Assembly (NCBI GenBank): GCA_016868035.1
Contig: VGID01000002.1
Location: 55,037 to 119,036 of the forward strand
DNA length: 64,000 nt
Direction: 5' to 3'
Source: Betaproteobacteria bacterium
Lineage (GTDB): Bacteria > Pseudomonadota > Gammaproteobacteria > Burkholderiales > SG8-41
The notes beneath the pieces were generated by a model. That model was not told where the DNA came from, did no database searches, and saw only the letters and a list, made by a program, of their open reading frames with translations. The position numbers and the translations under genes were made by a program. Position 1 is the first letter of the stretch; each line of letters opens with the position of its first letter. Shown in pieces: positions 9,135-18,086 of the stretch.

Positions 9135-11203
9135 GCCGTCCTCCCGCTCGCGGCGGTCCGCGCGAGCTCCATGTGCAGATAGCCGAGCCGGTCGTTCGTG
9201 ACGCGCGCGCCCGGCGGCACCACGGTGGTCGTGTCCATCTGCTCGATGACGGCCGGTCCCGCGACGCGGCAATCGGCCGGCAGCCGCTCGCGGTCGTACA
9301 CCGGCACCGTCACGAACCCGTCTCCGGAAAACCAGACCCTGCGCTTTTCCAGCAGCGCCCGCCTCGGGTCGCCGCGCGTGAGCTGGGCGCGCTCCGGCGG
9401 CGGGGTGCGGCGCCTCGCGGTCACCACGAGCCGCACGTTCACGACCTCCACCGGCTGGCCGCGCATCTCGTACCCGTAATGGGTCCTGTGCCGGCGATGA
9501 AAGTTTTCGACCAGCTTTGCGAGCGCCGGCCCCGTGAGACGGCCGCCGTTCAGCGCAAGGATCAGCTCGGAATTCTGCCCGAAATAGCGCAGATCGGCGT
9601 ACCACTCGTGGCCCACCTGCGTCTCCCCCTCGCCGTCGAGCCAAGCGCCCGCGCGCTGCTTGAGCTCATCCAGGCCGGCATTCAGTGCCTCGAGGCTTGC
9701 GGCTTCCGCGCGCAGCAGGCGCGTGAGGCTGAAGTCGCCGCGCACGTCCGCGTGCAACAGGCCGATGGCCGACAGCAGCCCGGGCCGCGGGGGCACCAGC
9801 ACCCGCCGCATGCCCATGTTGCGTGCGACGTCGGCCGCATGCAGCGGGCCCGCGCCCCCGAACGCGACCAGCGTGAACTCGCGTGGATCCTCGCCCTGCT
9901 CGACCGAAATCACGCGCACGGCGCCCATCATGTTCACGTTGATGATCTCGATCACGCCCGCGGCCGCCTTCACCGCATCGACGCCGAGCTTGCCCGCCAG
10001 CCCCGCGATCGCCGCGCGCGCCCGGTCGGGGTGCACCGCCATGCGCCCGCCCAGCAGCGTCCTCGGGTTCAGGCGGCCAAGCACGACGTTGGCATCGGTC
10101 ACCGTCGGCTCCGTGCCGCCGCGCCCGTACGCGGCGGGGCCCGGGTACGCGCCCGCGCTCTGCGGGCCGACCTTGAGCAGCCCGCCGGCATCGACCCAGG
10201 CTATGGAGCCGCCGCCGGCGCCGATGGTATGGATGTCGAGAGTGCGGGTGCGCACCGGAAACCCGCCGATCTGGCGCTCGCTTTTCTTGGCCGGGTCCCC
10301 GCCCCGGACGAGGCACACGTCCGTCGAAGTGCCGCCCATGTCGAAAGTGATCAGGTCGGGAAGCCTCAGTTGCTTGCCCAGGCCCACCGACCCGATCACG
10401 CCGCCCGCAGGGCCCGAGAAGAACGTGTTGACGGGGAGCCTGCGCACCGCGCCGGGCGAGACGGCACCCCCGTTCGACTGCATCACGCGCGGCGTCCGGC
10501 GAATGCCCAGCCGTTCGATGCCGCGCTCGAAGCGCTCGAGATAGCTGTCCATCACCGGCATCAGGCTCGCGTTGACCGCGGCCGTGGCGAAGCGCTCGAA
10601 CTCGCGAAACTCGGCCAGCACCTCGCCGGAGGTGCACAGATACACTTCGGGCCAGTGCTTCTTCACCAGGGCGCGAGCCTGCTGCTCATGCGCGGCGTTC
10701 GCGTACGCGTGCAGGAAGCAGATCGCGACTGCCTCGACCTTCTTCGATTTCAGCACCTCCACCGCGCGGCGCACGCCGTCCTCCGCGAGCGGGGCCACTT
10801 CGGAGCCGTCGTGCGCGATGCGCCCGCCGACCTCCAGCCGGCAGTCGCGCGGCGCCGGCGGCATCGGCTTGGGGATGTCGAGATTGAAATAGTGGGGACG
10901 CCGCTGGCGCGCAAGCTCCAGCACGTCGCGGAACCCTTCCGTCGTGATCAGGCCGGCCCGCGCCCACTTGCCCTCCAGCACCGCGTTGGTCGCCAGCGTC
11001 GTGCCCAGCACCAGGAAGCCGACGTCACTGCGCGCAAGCCCGTTCGCGTCGAGCAGCTCCGCAACTCCGTCGAGGATGCCGCGCGCGGGATCGTCCGTCG
11101 TGGTCGGAACCTTGTGGTAGTGATAGCGGCCGCGACCGATCTCGACCGCGACCAGATCGGTGAAGGTCCCTCCCGTGTCGATGCCGACGCACACCGTGCC
11201 CAT
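9131..11203 (-). CDS. Hydantoinase A / oxoprolinase family protein
   Basis: 690-aa HyuA-type ATPase subunit with an actin-like fold. The N-terminal phosphate loop CVGIDTGGTFTDL is at residues 4-16, the second nucleotide motif ITFDMGGTSTDVCL is near 280, and GGGSIAW is near 325. It partners with the overlapping HyuB gene. AAAGGAGG precedes two candidate ATGs; the one at 11203 has ten-base spacing, while the one at 11212 sits only one base after the site. It diverges from the MmgE/PrpD gene across 472 bp. Confidence 0.92.
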   Translation of the reverse strand: MGTVCVGIDTGGTFTDLVAVEIGRGRYHYHKVPTTTDDPARGILDGVAELLDANGLARSDVGFLVLGTTLATNAVLEGKWARAGLITTEGFRDVLELARQRRPHYFNLDIPKPMPPAPRDCRLEVGGRIAHDGSEVAPLAEDGVRRAVEVLKSKKVEAVAICFLHAYANAAHEQQARALVKKHWPEVYLCTSGEVLAEFREFERFATAAVNASLMPVMDSYLERFERGIERLGIRRTPRVMQSNGGAVSPGAVRRLPVNTFFSGPAGGVIGSVGLGKQLRLPDLITFDMGGTSTDVCLVRGGDPAKKSERQIGGFPVRTRTLDIHTIGAGGGSIAWVDAGGLLKVGPQSAGAYPGPAAYGRGGTEPTVTDANVVLGRLNPRTLLGGRMAVHPDRARAAIAGLAGKLGVDAVKAAAGVIEIINVNMMGAVRVISVEQGEDPREFTLVAFGGAGPLHAADVARNMGMRRVLVPPRPGLLSAIGLLHADVRGDFSLTRLLRAEAASLEALNAGLDELKQRAGAWLDGEGETQVGHEWYADLRYFGQNSELILALNGGRLTGPALAKLVENFHRRHRTHYGYEMRGQPVEVVNVRLVVTARRRTPPPERAQLTRGDPRRALLEKRRVWFSGDGFVTVPVYDRERLPADCRVAGPAVIEQMDTTTVVPPGARVTNDRLGYLHMELARTAASGRTA

Positions 11204-11675
11204 CGTTTTCATTCCTCCTTTTACCGCGTTCTGCTTCCGTGCGCCGGGAACCAGGGGCGTTCGCTGTGGAAGCCGCGTCCGCAAACCGCAACGTTTCGTT
11301 GAGAGCCGATCGTATCGGCGTCGCCCGGCGGTTTCAACCCTCGCGGGATCGTTGCGTGCTTCGGCAACCGCGCCTCTGCGCGCCGATCCGTTCGCTCGAG
11401 GTGCTCGCGAGGAGCCTCGCGTGTCACATCGTGGACTCGAAGCCGCGCGCGTGCGTGGCTGCACGGGTCTGCCGCGCGCCCGAACACGGATCCCTCGAGA
11501 CCGACGGCGCGCGCGTGTTTCCCCCCGCTTGTCCGCACGCAGGTGCGCCGGCCGTCGTGTACCGATTCCCGCTACCGGTTCTATATAATGTGGTCGCGGT
11601 CGCGAAGGTCGGATTTGCACCGGGCGGCCGACAGTGATTCACGCGGGATGATTCGTCGCGCACGGAGCATTCGGA
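11204..11675. other. Divergent intergenic region between hyuA and mmgE/prpD
   Basis: 472 bp with no supportable gene; the open frames here are GC-driven shadows. It holds the hyuA ribosome site (11213-11220) and, near the right end, a TATAAT hexamer at 11584-11589 about 90 bp before the mmgE/prpD start. I saw no clear -35 partner and no long inverted repeat. Confidence 0.5.
11584..11589 (+). promoter_or_regulatory. Candidate -10 hexamer for the mmgE/prpD gene
   Basis: A perfect TATAAT in an otherwise GC-rich spacer, reading towards the gene at 11676. Around 17 bases upstream there is only a weak -35 candidate, so this is a suggestion and not a firm promoter. Confidence 0.35.
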
Positions 11676-13091
11676 ATGGCAACCGTCCTTCCCCTCACGC
11701 ACCCGGCCACGGCGCCGGAAGATGGCTACAGCCTGCGGCTGTGCGAAAGCCTCGCCCACTGGCGCTACGACATGCTGCCCGGGCCGGTGGTGAACACGGT
11801 CAAGGCGCTCGTGCTGGACACGCTGGGCGTCATTGCGGGCGGCGCGCGCGCGCCGGGCATCGCGGAACTGAATGCGAGGCTTTCCCGTTGGGAAACGGCG
11901 GGTTCTGCAACCGGGCTGATCGGGAAGCGCCGGTATTCCCCGCCCACCGCTGCGCTCGCGAACGCCGCCGCGGCGCATGCGCTCGATTTCGACGACCAGC
12001 ACGATCCCGCCCGGGTGCACACGAGCTGCGTGGTGCTTCCGGCCCTGCTCGCGACCGCCGAGGACGCAGGGCCGGTTTCCGGGCGCGAATTCATCCTTGC
12101 TTTCGCCATCGGCGCCGAACTGCACGCGCGCCTGGGGCTTGCGTGCTTCAACAGCCTGGGCAAAGGCTGGCATCCGACCATGGTCTTCGGCACGCTCGCC
12201 GCGAGCATCGCAGCGGGCAGGCTCATGGCGCTCGACGCCGGCCGTCTCGCCAACGCGCTCGGCATGGCCTATCACCAGGCAAGCGGCTCCGCGCAGAGCA
12301 TGCGCGACGGGGTGCTGTCGAAGCGGCTCGGCGCGGGCTTTGCGGCGCGCGCCGCGGTGCTGGGCGCGTTCCTCGCGGCCGACGGGCTCACCGGAACGCG
12401 CCGCACGCTGGAGGGAACCGCAGGCCTCTTCGCGCTCTACGAGCGCGGCGAGGTGCGGCCGGAATTGCTCACCGACGGTCTGGGCAGCGAATGGCGGGTG
12501 CTGGAATACAGCTTCAAACCCTACCCGTGCTGCCGCTGCAATCACACCGCGATCGGGCTGGGCATCCGGCTCCATCGGCAGGGGATACGCCCCGAGGAGG
12601 TCTCCGGGATCGAGATCCGGATGGGACAGGTCAACTGGATCACGGTAGGCGAGCCGTACGATCCCGCGCGCGACGAGATCGTGCACGCCCAGTTCAACGC
12701 GGCCTACAGTTTCGCGCGCGCATTCGCCGACGGGCGCGTGGACCTCAAATCGTACCGGCGGCCCGGCATCACGGATGCGCGCATCGCCGCGCTCACGCGC
12801 ATCACGCGGGTGATCGCCGATCCGGCGATCGATGCGACCGCCATCGAGCCCGCGCGCGTGAAGCTCACCCTGAAGGACGGGCGCCAGCTGGAGGTTGCGA
12901 GCGACACGATCAAGGGCAGCCCGCAGGAGCCCATGAGCGAAGCCGAAGCACGGTCGAAGCTGAGCGGCTGCCTTGCGTTCGGCCTCGACGCAACGCCGGA
13001 GCAAGCGGACCGCCTCGCGCGGTGCGTGCAAGGTCTCGAGCAAGAGCCGGACGCCGCCGGGGCGCTTGTCTCCGCGTTCCCCGCGCGGTAA
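11676..13091 (+). CDS. MmgE/PrpD family protein
   Basis: 471-aa protein of the 2-methylcitrate dehydratase / cis-aconitate decarboxylase / iminodisuccinate epimerase superfamily. The helical N-terminal domain has the family marks LDTLGVIAGG (residues 49-58), the ALDFDDQHDPARVHTSCVVLPALL block, and a KPYPCCRCNH turn near residue 285, equivalent to the conserved KxYPxCxxxH motif. The beta-rich C-terminal domain follows. The ATG at 11676 follows a weak CGGA. These enzymes dehydrate or decarboxylate branched carboxylic acids, in keeping with the acid-utilising theme of the window. The precise reaction is open. Confidence 0.9.
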   Translation: MATVLPLTHPATAPEDGYSLRLCESLAHWRYDMLPGPVVNTVKALVLDTLGVIAGGARAPGIAELNARLSRWETAGSATGLIGKRRYSPPTAALANAAAAHALDFDDQHDPARVHTSCVVLPALLATAEDAGPVSGREFILAFAIGAELHARLGLACFNSLGKGWHPTMVFGTLAASIAAGRLMALDAGRLANALGMAYHQASGSAQSMRDGVLSKRLGAGFAARAAVLGAFLAADGLTGTRRTLEGTAGLFALYERGEVRPELLTDGLGSEWRVLEYSFKPYPCCRCNHTAIGLGIRLHRQGIRPEEVSGIEIRMGQVNWITVGEPYDPARDEIVHAQFNAAYSFARAFADGRVDLKSYRRPGITDARIAALTRITRVIADPAIDATAIEPARVKLTLKDGRQLEVASDTIKGSPQEPMSEAEARSKLSGCLAFGLDATPEQADRLARCVQGLEQEPDAAGALVSAFPAR

Positions 13092-13180
13092 GCGGCGCCG
13101 GCCTCGGACACGCTACCCCGGGCCGCCCGGGGCCACTACGGGCGGAACGCAGGCGGCGCCCCCCGACCTCGACCCCTGGA

Positions 13181-13837
13181 CTACGGGTTTCTGGCGTAGC
13201 GGCGCAGCACGAGCCGCAGGCGGTCCCGCGTCTGCGGCCGGATGCGGTGGGTCCAGGGCGTCTCGATCGCCGCTTTCCACGCCGCCGACTCCTGCACCTC
13301 CGGCGACGCGAGGTGATAGAGCGCGAGATAGCGGTGATTGCCGTCGCTCACGGCCCGTTGCACGCGGAAGCGCCGGGCGCACAGGCATCCCGGCACGCGA
13401 GAGAGGTTGGGGACGTGCTCCTCGTCGTTCCAGGCGTTGAATTCGGCCTCCGCCTCCGGAGCGACGTTCAGCGCGAGCAGCAGGAGGCCGTTCGCGCCCG
13501 ACGCGGGCGCGCGAGCGTCGCCGGGCCGGATCTGCTCGGCCTCGAAACGGCAGATGCGCCGGCACCGGGACGTCATCCGCTTCGACCACGGCGAGAGGTT
13601 CTCCCCGGCGATGGCGCGGTATTCGGGCGAGCGCAGGACTTCCAGCGACGCGAGATCGTACGTGGCGATCGAGACCGTGGGCTCGCCCGCGCCCACCCAG
13701 CGCTCGCAGTTGACGAAGCCGGGAACGCGCTCGCGCTCCGGAATGTGCTCGGTATCGTACCAGTCGTTGAATTCGTCGCGGGCAACGGCGCCGTAGTCGA
13801 AGCCCGCGACCAGCAGCCCCATCGGCTTGCCGCCCAC
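13181..13837 (-). CDS. Dimeric alpha/beta-barrel (EthD-like) duplicated protein
   Basis: 218-aa protein made of two ferredoxin-like halves. Each half contains the pattern DEFNDWYDTEHIPERxxVPGF (near residue 22) or EFNAWNDEEHVPNLSRVPG (near residue 130), so it is an internal duplication. EthD/DUF4286-like domains of this kind occur in small redox or isomerase helpers and often accompany catabolic operons. The GTG start at 13837 has AGGAGG five bases upstream, overlapping the stop of the Bug gene at 13847. It is the last gene of the minus-strand run starting near 17.9 kb. Function unknown. Confidence 0.75.
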   Translation of the reverse strand: MGGKPMGLLVAGFDYGAVARDEFNDWYDTEHIPERERVPGFVNCERWVGAGEPTVSIATYDLASLEVLRSPEYRAIAGENLSPWSKRMTSRCRRICRFEAEQIRPGDARAPASGANGLLLLALNVAPEAEAEFNAWNDEEHVPNLSRVPGCLCARRFRVQRAVSDGNHRYLALYHLASPEVQESAAWKAAIETPWTHRIRPQTRDRLRLVLRRYARNP

Positions 13838-13846
13838 CGGTCCTCC

Positions 13847-14830
13847 TCAATCCACCTTGACGCCGGCCGCCTTGACCACGGGTCCCCACTTGGCGATCTC
13901 GGAGCGGATGTGGGCGCCGAAGGCCTCCGGCGCCCCGCCTACCGGCTCGAATCCGCTCCCGAGCATGCGCTTCTTCACCTCGGGTTCGGCGATCATGCGG
14001 TTGAATTCCGCGTTGAGGCGCTTGATGGCCTCGGCCGGCGTTCCGGCCGGGGCGAGCATGCCGTTCCACGACGTCGCCTCGAAGCCGGCGATGCCCGCTT
14101 CCTGCATCGTGGGCAGCTCCGGCATGCCGAGCGCGCGCTTGGCGCTGGTCACGGCGAGCGCCCGCACCTTGCCTGCCTTCACGAATCCGATGACGGATGC
14201 CGGCTCTCCGAGGATCATCGTGATCTCGCCCGCGACGAGCGCCACCGCGGCCGGGCCCCCGCCCTTGTACGGCACGTGCGTGATCTGGGTGCCGGTCACG
14301 GTGGTGAACATCGCCGCCGTGAGATGGTTGAACGCGCCGCTGCCGCTGGAGCCGTAGGTAAGCTCGCCGGGGCGCTTTCTTGCGAGCGCGATGAGCTCCT
14401 TCACGCTGTGCACCGGCAGCGAGGGATGCACCACCACCACCTGGGGCACCGAAGAGAGCCAGATGATCGGCGCGAAATCCTTTTCCGTGAACGGCACCCG
14501 TTTGTAGATATGGGGGTTGATGGCGTGGGTGCCGGAGAACGCGAAGAGAATCGTGTAGCCGTCCGCCGGGGCCTTCGCCGCAAGCTCGGCGCCGATGTTG
14601 CCCGCCGCCCCGCCGCGGTTGTCGATCACGATCGTCTGCTTGAGGGCGTCCGACAGATACGGACTCAGAATGCGCGAGAGAGTGTCCGCCCCGCCGCCCG
14701 GCGGCCACGGCACGATCCAGCGGATCGCCTTCTCGGGATAGGCGCCAAGCGCTACCGGCTGCGGCACGGCGAGGAAAGCCGCCGCGAGCGCCCCGGCGGC
14801 AAACAGCGCCCTTGCAATGACGGCCCTCAT
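13847..14830 (-). CDS. Bug-family (TctC-like) periplasmic substrate-binding protein
   Basis: 327-aa receptor. The signal peptide runs to about residue 29 (LAVPQPVALGA-YPEK). Bug motifs include IRWIVPWPPGGGADTLSR, IVIDNRGGAAGNIGA, ITHVPYKGGGPAAVAL and LPTMQEAGIAGFEA. GGAGG lies upstream of the ATG at 14830. It lies between the PRISE-like reductase and the duplicated alpha/beta-barrel gene in a tight minus-strand unit, so it probably feeds the same pathway. The ligand is unknown. Confidence 0.93.
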   Translation of the reverse strand: MRAVIARALFAAGALAAAFLAVPQPVALGAYPEKAIRWIVPWPPGGGADTLSRILSPYLSDALKQTIVIDNRGGAAGNIGAELAAKAPADGYTILFAFSGTHAINPHIYKRVPFTEKDFAPIIWLSSVPQVVVVHPSLPVHSVKELIALARKRPGELTYGSSGSGAFNHLTAAMFTTVTGTQITHVPYKGGGPAAVALVAGEITMILGEPASVIGFVKAGKVRALAVTSAKRALGMPELPTMQEAGIAGFEATSWNGMLAPAGTPAEAIKRLNAEFNRMIAEPEVKKRMLGSGFEPVGGAPEAFGAHIRSEIAKWGPVVKAAGVKVD

Positions 14831-14847
14831 TTCGCTCCTCCCTCCTT

Positions 14848-15912
14848 CTATGGAATGATCCGCTGTCCGCGGTAGGCTGCAAACAGCCGGGCAAACATCT
14901 CGCGCGTGTCGACACGCTCGGAGAATCCGAAACGGCGTGCCTTGTCCACCGACGATATTATGTCCCACTCCGGTGCGAACACATAGTCGCCGTACGCCCA
15001 CAGCGCGACGCGCGAGAGCGGCGCGGGCCGCAGCCCGTGCCGCGCGACGACGCGGTCCCACAAGGGGGCCTTGTCCCGCACGTAATCGGCGAGCCAGATC
15101 GCGCGCGCCTGCCCGGGCGTCACGCCGAGATGCGCGGCCAGCGCCGGCCACAGCTCGCTCCAGCGCGGATGATCGCCGTTCACCACGTTGAACGCGTGGT
15201 TCCCGCAGCGCGGATCGGTCGCCATCCACTCGAGCGCGTGCGCGAGCAGCCAGGGGTCGGTGAACTGCGTGCGCGACTGGAAGCTCTTCTCGCTGCCGGG
15301 AAAGAACAGCGGCTCGCCGAGCTCGCGCTGGACCGCCGCCAGCACCGCGATCACGAGCGCGATCGAGCGCGGGTGCGGCGTTTGCTCGTCGCACAGGATG
15401 TGCGGGCGGGCGATCGACCAGCTCCAGCGCGCGCCCGCCGCGCGGCGCCGGACGAGATCCTCCTGCGCGAAATAGAAGACCTGCGCCGGCCCGCGCGGTC
15501 CGTCCTCGACCGCGGGCAGCGCAATCGGGCCCACGTGGTGGCCGTAGTACTTCGATCCGTGCACCAGATTGACGTGCGCGAGCCGCGGTGCGCGCGGCTC
15601 GAGCGCGTCGAGCAGGTTGCGCAGCATCCGGGCGTTGGCCGGTTCCGGCTCGGGCGCGTTCTCGGCGTGATCGTGCCGCACGGCATAGAAGACATGCGTG
15701 ATCCCGGTCGCGCCTGCAAGCCGGGCGCTCGCTTCTGTCGCGTCGAGAAGATCCACGGCGAGGTGCTTCGCGGCGACGTCGGCCGGCGGCTTGCGGCTGA
15801 GCGCGAGCACGGGCCAGCCGCGCGCGGCGAGATGTTGCGCGAGCCGGCGCCCGACGACGCCGCTCGCGCCCGCGACGAGCGCGAGACGCTCTTGCCCCTC
15901 AGCCCGCGACAC
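14848..15912 (-). CDS. SDR-family reductase of the PRISE (progesterone 5beta-reductase / iridoid synthase-like) type
   Basis: 354-aa extended short-chain dehydrogenase. The Rossmann motif is GASGVVGRRLAQHL (residues 15-28). The atypical catalytic region matches PRISE enones reductases: VHGSKYYGHH near 118, then the active-site tyrosine in VFYFAQEDLV near 145 and WSWSIARPHILC. PRISE enzymes reduce the C=C bond of activated enones with NADPH. The GTG start overlaps the stop of the upstream gene by 14 bp. The bacterial substrate is not known. Confidence 0.8.
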   Translation of the reverse strand: MSRAEGQERLALVAGASGVVGRRLAQHLAARGWPVLALSRKPPADVAAKHLAVDLLDATEASARLAGATGITHVFYAVRHDHAENAPEPEPANARMLRNLLDALEPRAPRLAHVNLVHGSKYYGHHVGPIALPAVEDGPRGPAQVFYFAQEDLVRRRAAGARWSWSIARPHILCDEQTPHPRSIALVIAVLAAVQRELGEPLFFPGSEKSFQSRTQFTDPWLLAHALEWMATDPRCGNHAFNVVNGDHPRWSELWPALAAHLGVTPGQARAIWLADYVRDKAPLWDRVVARHGLRPAPLSRVALWAYGDYVFAPEWDIISSVDKARRFGFSERVDTREMFARLFAAYRGQRIIP

Positions 15913-16417
15913 GGGGGGTCATGTACCGCGTCGCCGGGCGGTAGACCGCAACGGCATGGCGCTCGACGCGCGCCGCAGCCGCCTCGCCCAGCACCGCGAT
16001 CCCGCGCACGCGCGTGGAGCGGTCGATGCCGACGCAGACGAGCCACGTCAGGGTCAGCCCGGAGAGCGAGGCATCCTCGCGCTCGCGGTCCGCGACGACG
16101 AGGCAGGCGCCGGGGCCGACTTCGGGCGCCCGGTCCAGCCCGGAGAAGAGGTTGCGCCGGTAGTAGTGGCGGTCGATGAGCGGCTGCCACTCGCCCAGCC
16201 CGCGCACGCTGCGGTAATACGGGTCGTCGAAGACCCCGGCCCCGTCGAGGGTGTACATCGCGAGCGAGGGCGGATGCCCCGGATCCTCCGTCTTGAACCG
16301 CTGGGCCGAATGAATGCCCGCGACCGTCAGCATGATGCGCAGGTGCTCGACGTACCACGCATCCCACTCGGGCGCGCGCGCCGGATCCGCCAGGCCGCTC
16401 TGCGACATGAAGATCAT
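15899..16417 (-). CDS. Small dimeric alpha/beta-barrel-like protein of unknown function
   Basis: 172-aa protein starting MIFMSQSGLADP; the ATG at 16417 has GGAG five bases before it. The segment EWDAWYVEHLRIMLTVAGIHSAQRF (residues 17-41, broken by a Pro/His rich turn) follows the EthD-like pattern of the protein ending at 13181, and ATRYMTP closes it. It is 10 bp downstream of the FAD enzyme and overlaps the reductase start. It may be a partner or substrate-channelling protein for those enzymes, judged by position only. Confidence 0.65.
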   Translation of the reverse strand: MIFMSQSGLADPARAPEWDAWYVEHLRIMLTVAGIHSAQRFKTEDPGHPPSLAMYTLDGAGVFDDPYYRSVRGLGEWQPLIDRHYYRRNLFSGLDRAPEVGPGACLVVADREREDASLSGLTLTWLVCVGIDRSTRVRGIAVLGEAAAARVERHAVAVYRPATRYMTPRVAG

Positions 16418-16427
16418 GCGCTCCACC

Positions 16428-17924
16428 CTACGTATGGCCGCGCGCCCCTGCGAACGCCGCATTGCGTCCGGCGATGCGCCCCGAAATGAAGGCCCATCCC
16501 AGGTGATGGCCGTGGCCCTCGAGCAGCAGCCCTCCCTGCCCCGCCGAGCCCGCGGCGTAGAGCCCCGGGATCACGCTGCCGTCGCCGCGCAGCACGCGCA
16601 ACCCGGGATCGACCTTGAGGCCGCCGTCGGTGAACACGACGTAGCTCTTCACCGGACCCAGCGCGTAGAACGGCGCGGCATCCAGGGCCGGCCGCGAGCC
16701 GCGCGCCCCCGCGTTGTAGGCGGACACGGCGCGAGCGAACGCCTCGCCGGGCACGCCCATGCTCGCCGCGAGCCCATCGACCGTCCGCGCCTCGTGGTAG
16801 ATGTCGGCGCGATTGCGCCGGTAGTCGGCGAGATAGGCATACGACACACCGGGCGCGGTGGAGACGTAATGCGGCCACGCCGAGAATTTCCCGGCGACCT
16901 CGCGATCGAAGACGATCCACGCGATGCGCTCCGGCTGCGCTGCCGTATCGAGGTTGGGAGTGCCCAGCTCGTCGGTGAAGCGCTCGCCGCGCCGGTTGAC
17001 CAGGATCGCGCCCTCCTTGTAGATCTCGGGCGAGGGGCCGAGCGCGGTGGTGAGAAAGCTCATCAGGAACGGGCGCAGCAGCCACTGGGGCAAGCGCTCG
17101 TAACACCAGGCCATGGACACGGCGAGCGGCCGCCATGGCGGCAGCCGCCGCAGGAAATTCTCTCTCGTGGGCGGAATGAAGCGCATGATCGGCCCGCGGA
17201 TGATGTCGCCGTTCACCACCACCGCTCCGAGCTCCCGGGCCATGCGGTGGCCGTCTCCGGTCGCGGATACATTGACCGCGTCCACCGCGGCGAGCTGCGG
17301 CGAGGCGAACTCCGCCTTGAGGTCGTAACTGGCGCTGTAATCGCCGCTCGCCAGCACCACGCCGCCGCGCGCCTGGAATCCGCGCGCTGCGCCGCCGGCG
17401 TTCGCTTCCACCCCGACCACGCGCCCGCCCTCCGTCACCAGCCGCTGCGCGGTCGTGCCGAGGCGCATGTCCACGCCCAGCCGGCGGCAGTGGCGAGCGA
17501 GATGATAGGCGAACGAGCGCGAGTTGGGCACCACGTTGTGCATGCGATCGTGGCGGTGCGGCGGCTCGGGCATCGGCCCCACGAACACGACGCCGAGCCG
17601 CATCAGCCACTCGAGCATGTCCGTCGTGTTCTCGACCAGGATGCGGCGCAGCACGGGATTGTCGCGCGGCGCAAGCCGCCCCGCGTGCTTTTCCATGTCC
17701 TCGAAGTGCTCCTGCGGCGTGTCCTGGATTCCCGCCTTTTTCTGGTGCAGGCTGTTGGTCACCGTGATCGAACCCACGGACCACGAGGTCGAGCCGCCGG
17801 GTTCCGGGTTCTTCTCGAGCAGCACCACGCTGCGCCCGAGACGCGCGGCCTCGGCGGCGGCGGCGAGCCCCGCGCCGCCGCCGCCCACGACGACGACGTC
17901 GAACGTTTCCGATTCAGCAGTCAC
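16428..17924 (-). CDS. FAD-dependent oxidoreductase (fumarate reductase / 3-ketosteroid dehydrogenase fold)
   Basis: 498-aa flavoprotein. The N-terminal FAD-binding motif is VVVVGGGGAGLAAAAEAARLG (residues 9-29, adenine-binding glycine pattern), followed by E38 and the GGSTSWSVGS loop. The second FAD contact is at the C-terminus (GLYAAGSAGQGGLLLEGHG, near 455). A substrate-domain block FTDELGTPNLD lies near 330. It fits the succinate dehydrogenase/fumarate reductase flavoprotein superfamily, members of which dehydrogenate or reduce C-C bonds. The start codon is GTG with no strong ribosome site. Electron partner and substrate are unknown. Confidence 0.85.
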   Translation of the reverse strand: MTAESETFDVVVVGGGGAGLAAAAEAARLGRSVVLLEKNPEPGGSTSWSVGSITVTNSLHQKKAGIQDTPQEHFEDMEKHAGRLAPRDNPVLRRILVENTTDMLEWLMRLGVVFVGPMPEPPHRHDRMHNVVPNSRSFAYHLARHCRRLGVDMRLGTTAQRLVTEGGRVVGVEANAGGAARGFQARGGVVLASGDYSASYDLKAEFASPQLAAVDAVNVSATGDGHRMARELGAVVVNGDIIRGPIMRFIPPTRENFLRRLPPWRPLAVSMAWCYERLPQWLLRPFLMSFLTTALGPSPEIYKEGAILVNRRGERFTDELGTPNLDTAAQPERIAWIVFDREVAGKFSAWPHYVSTAPGVSYAYLADYRRNRADIYHEARTVDGLAASMGVPGEAFARAVSAYNAGARGSRPALDAAPFYALGPVKSYVVFTDGGLKVDPGLRVLRGDGSVIPGLYAAGSAGQGGLLLEGHGHHLGWAFISGRIAGRNAAFAGARGHT

Positions 17925-17981
17925 GTATTGGTCGGGATGTGGAATCCGCAGACGAATGCAAACGAGCTTACCGCGGGAACC

Positions 17982-18028
17982 CTTCGCGTCGAGGACGCGC
18001 AGGACGCGAAGAACCGGGCGACCCGGTT
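17982..18028 (-). terminator. Pair of adjacent hairpins in the isomerase-FAD gene spacer
   Basis: Two perfect inverted repeats: CTTCGCGTC/GACGCGAAG (17982-17990 with 18003-18011) and AACCGGG/CCCGGTT (18012-18018 with 18022-18028, three-base loop). They lie downstream of the stop at 18087 and upstream of the FAD gene start at 17924. They could terminate or attenuate transcription, but no U-tract follows on the minus strand. Confidence 0.4.
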
Positions 18029-18086
18029 TCGCGCCTTTCCCCGCGATCGGCGCAGGCTGTTGGTCGTCCTCGCCTGCGCTCCGCGC

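Noticed and set aside
11543..14875. A 1110-codon plus-strand open frame
   Set aside because: It runs across the MmgE/PrpD gene and antisense to three genes, is extremely Arg/Pro/Ala-rich and has no family match; a GC-rich shadow.
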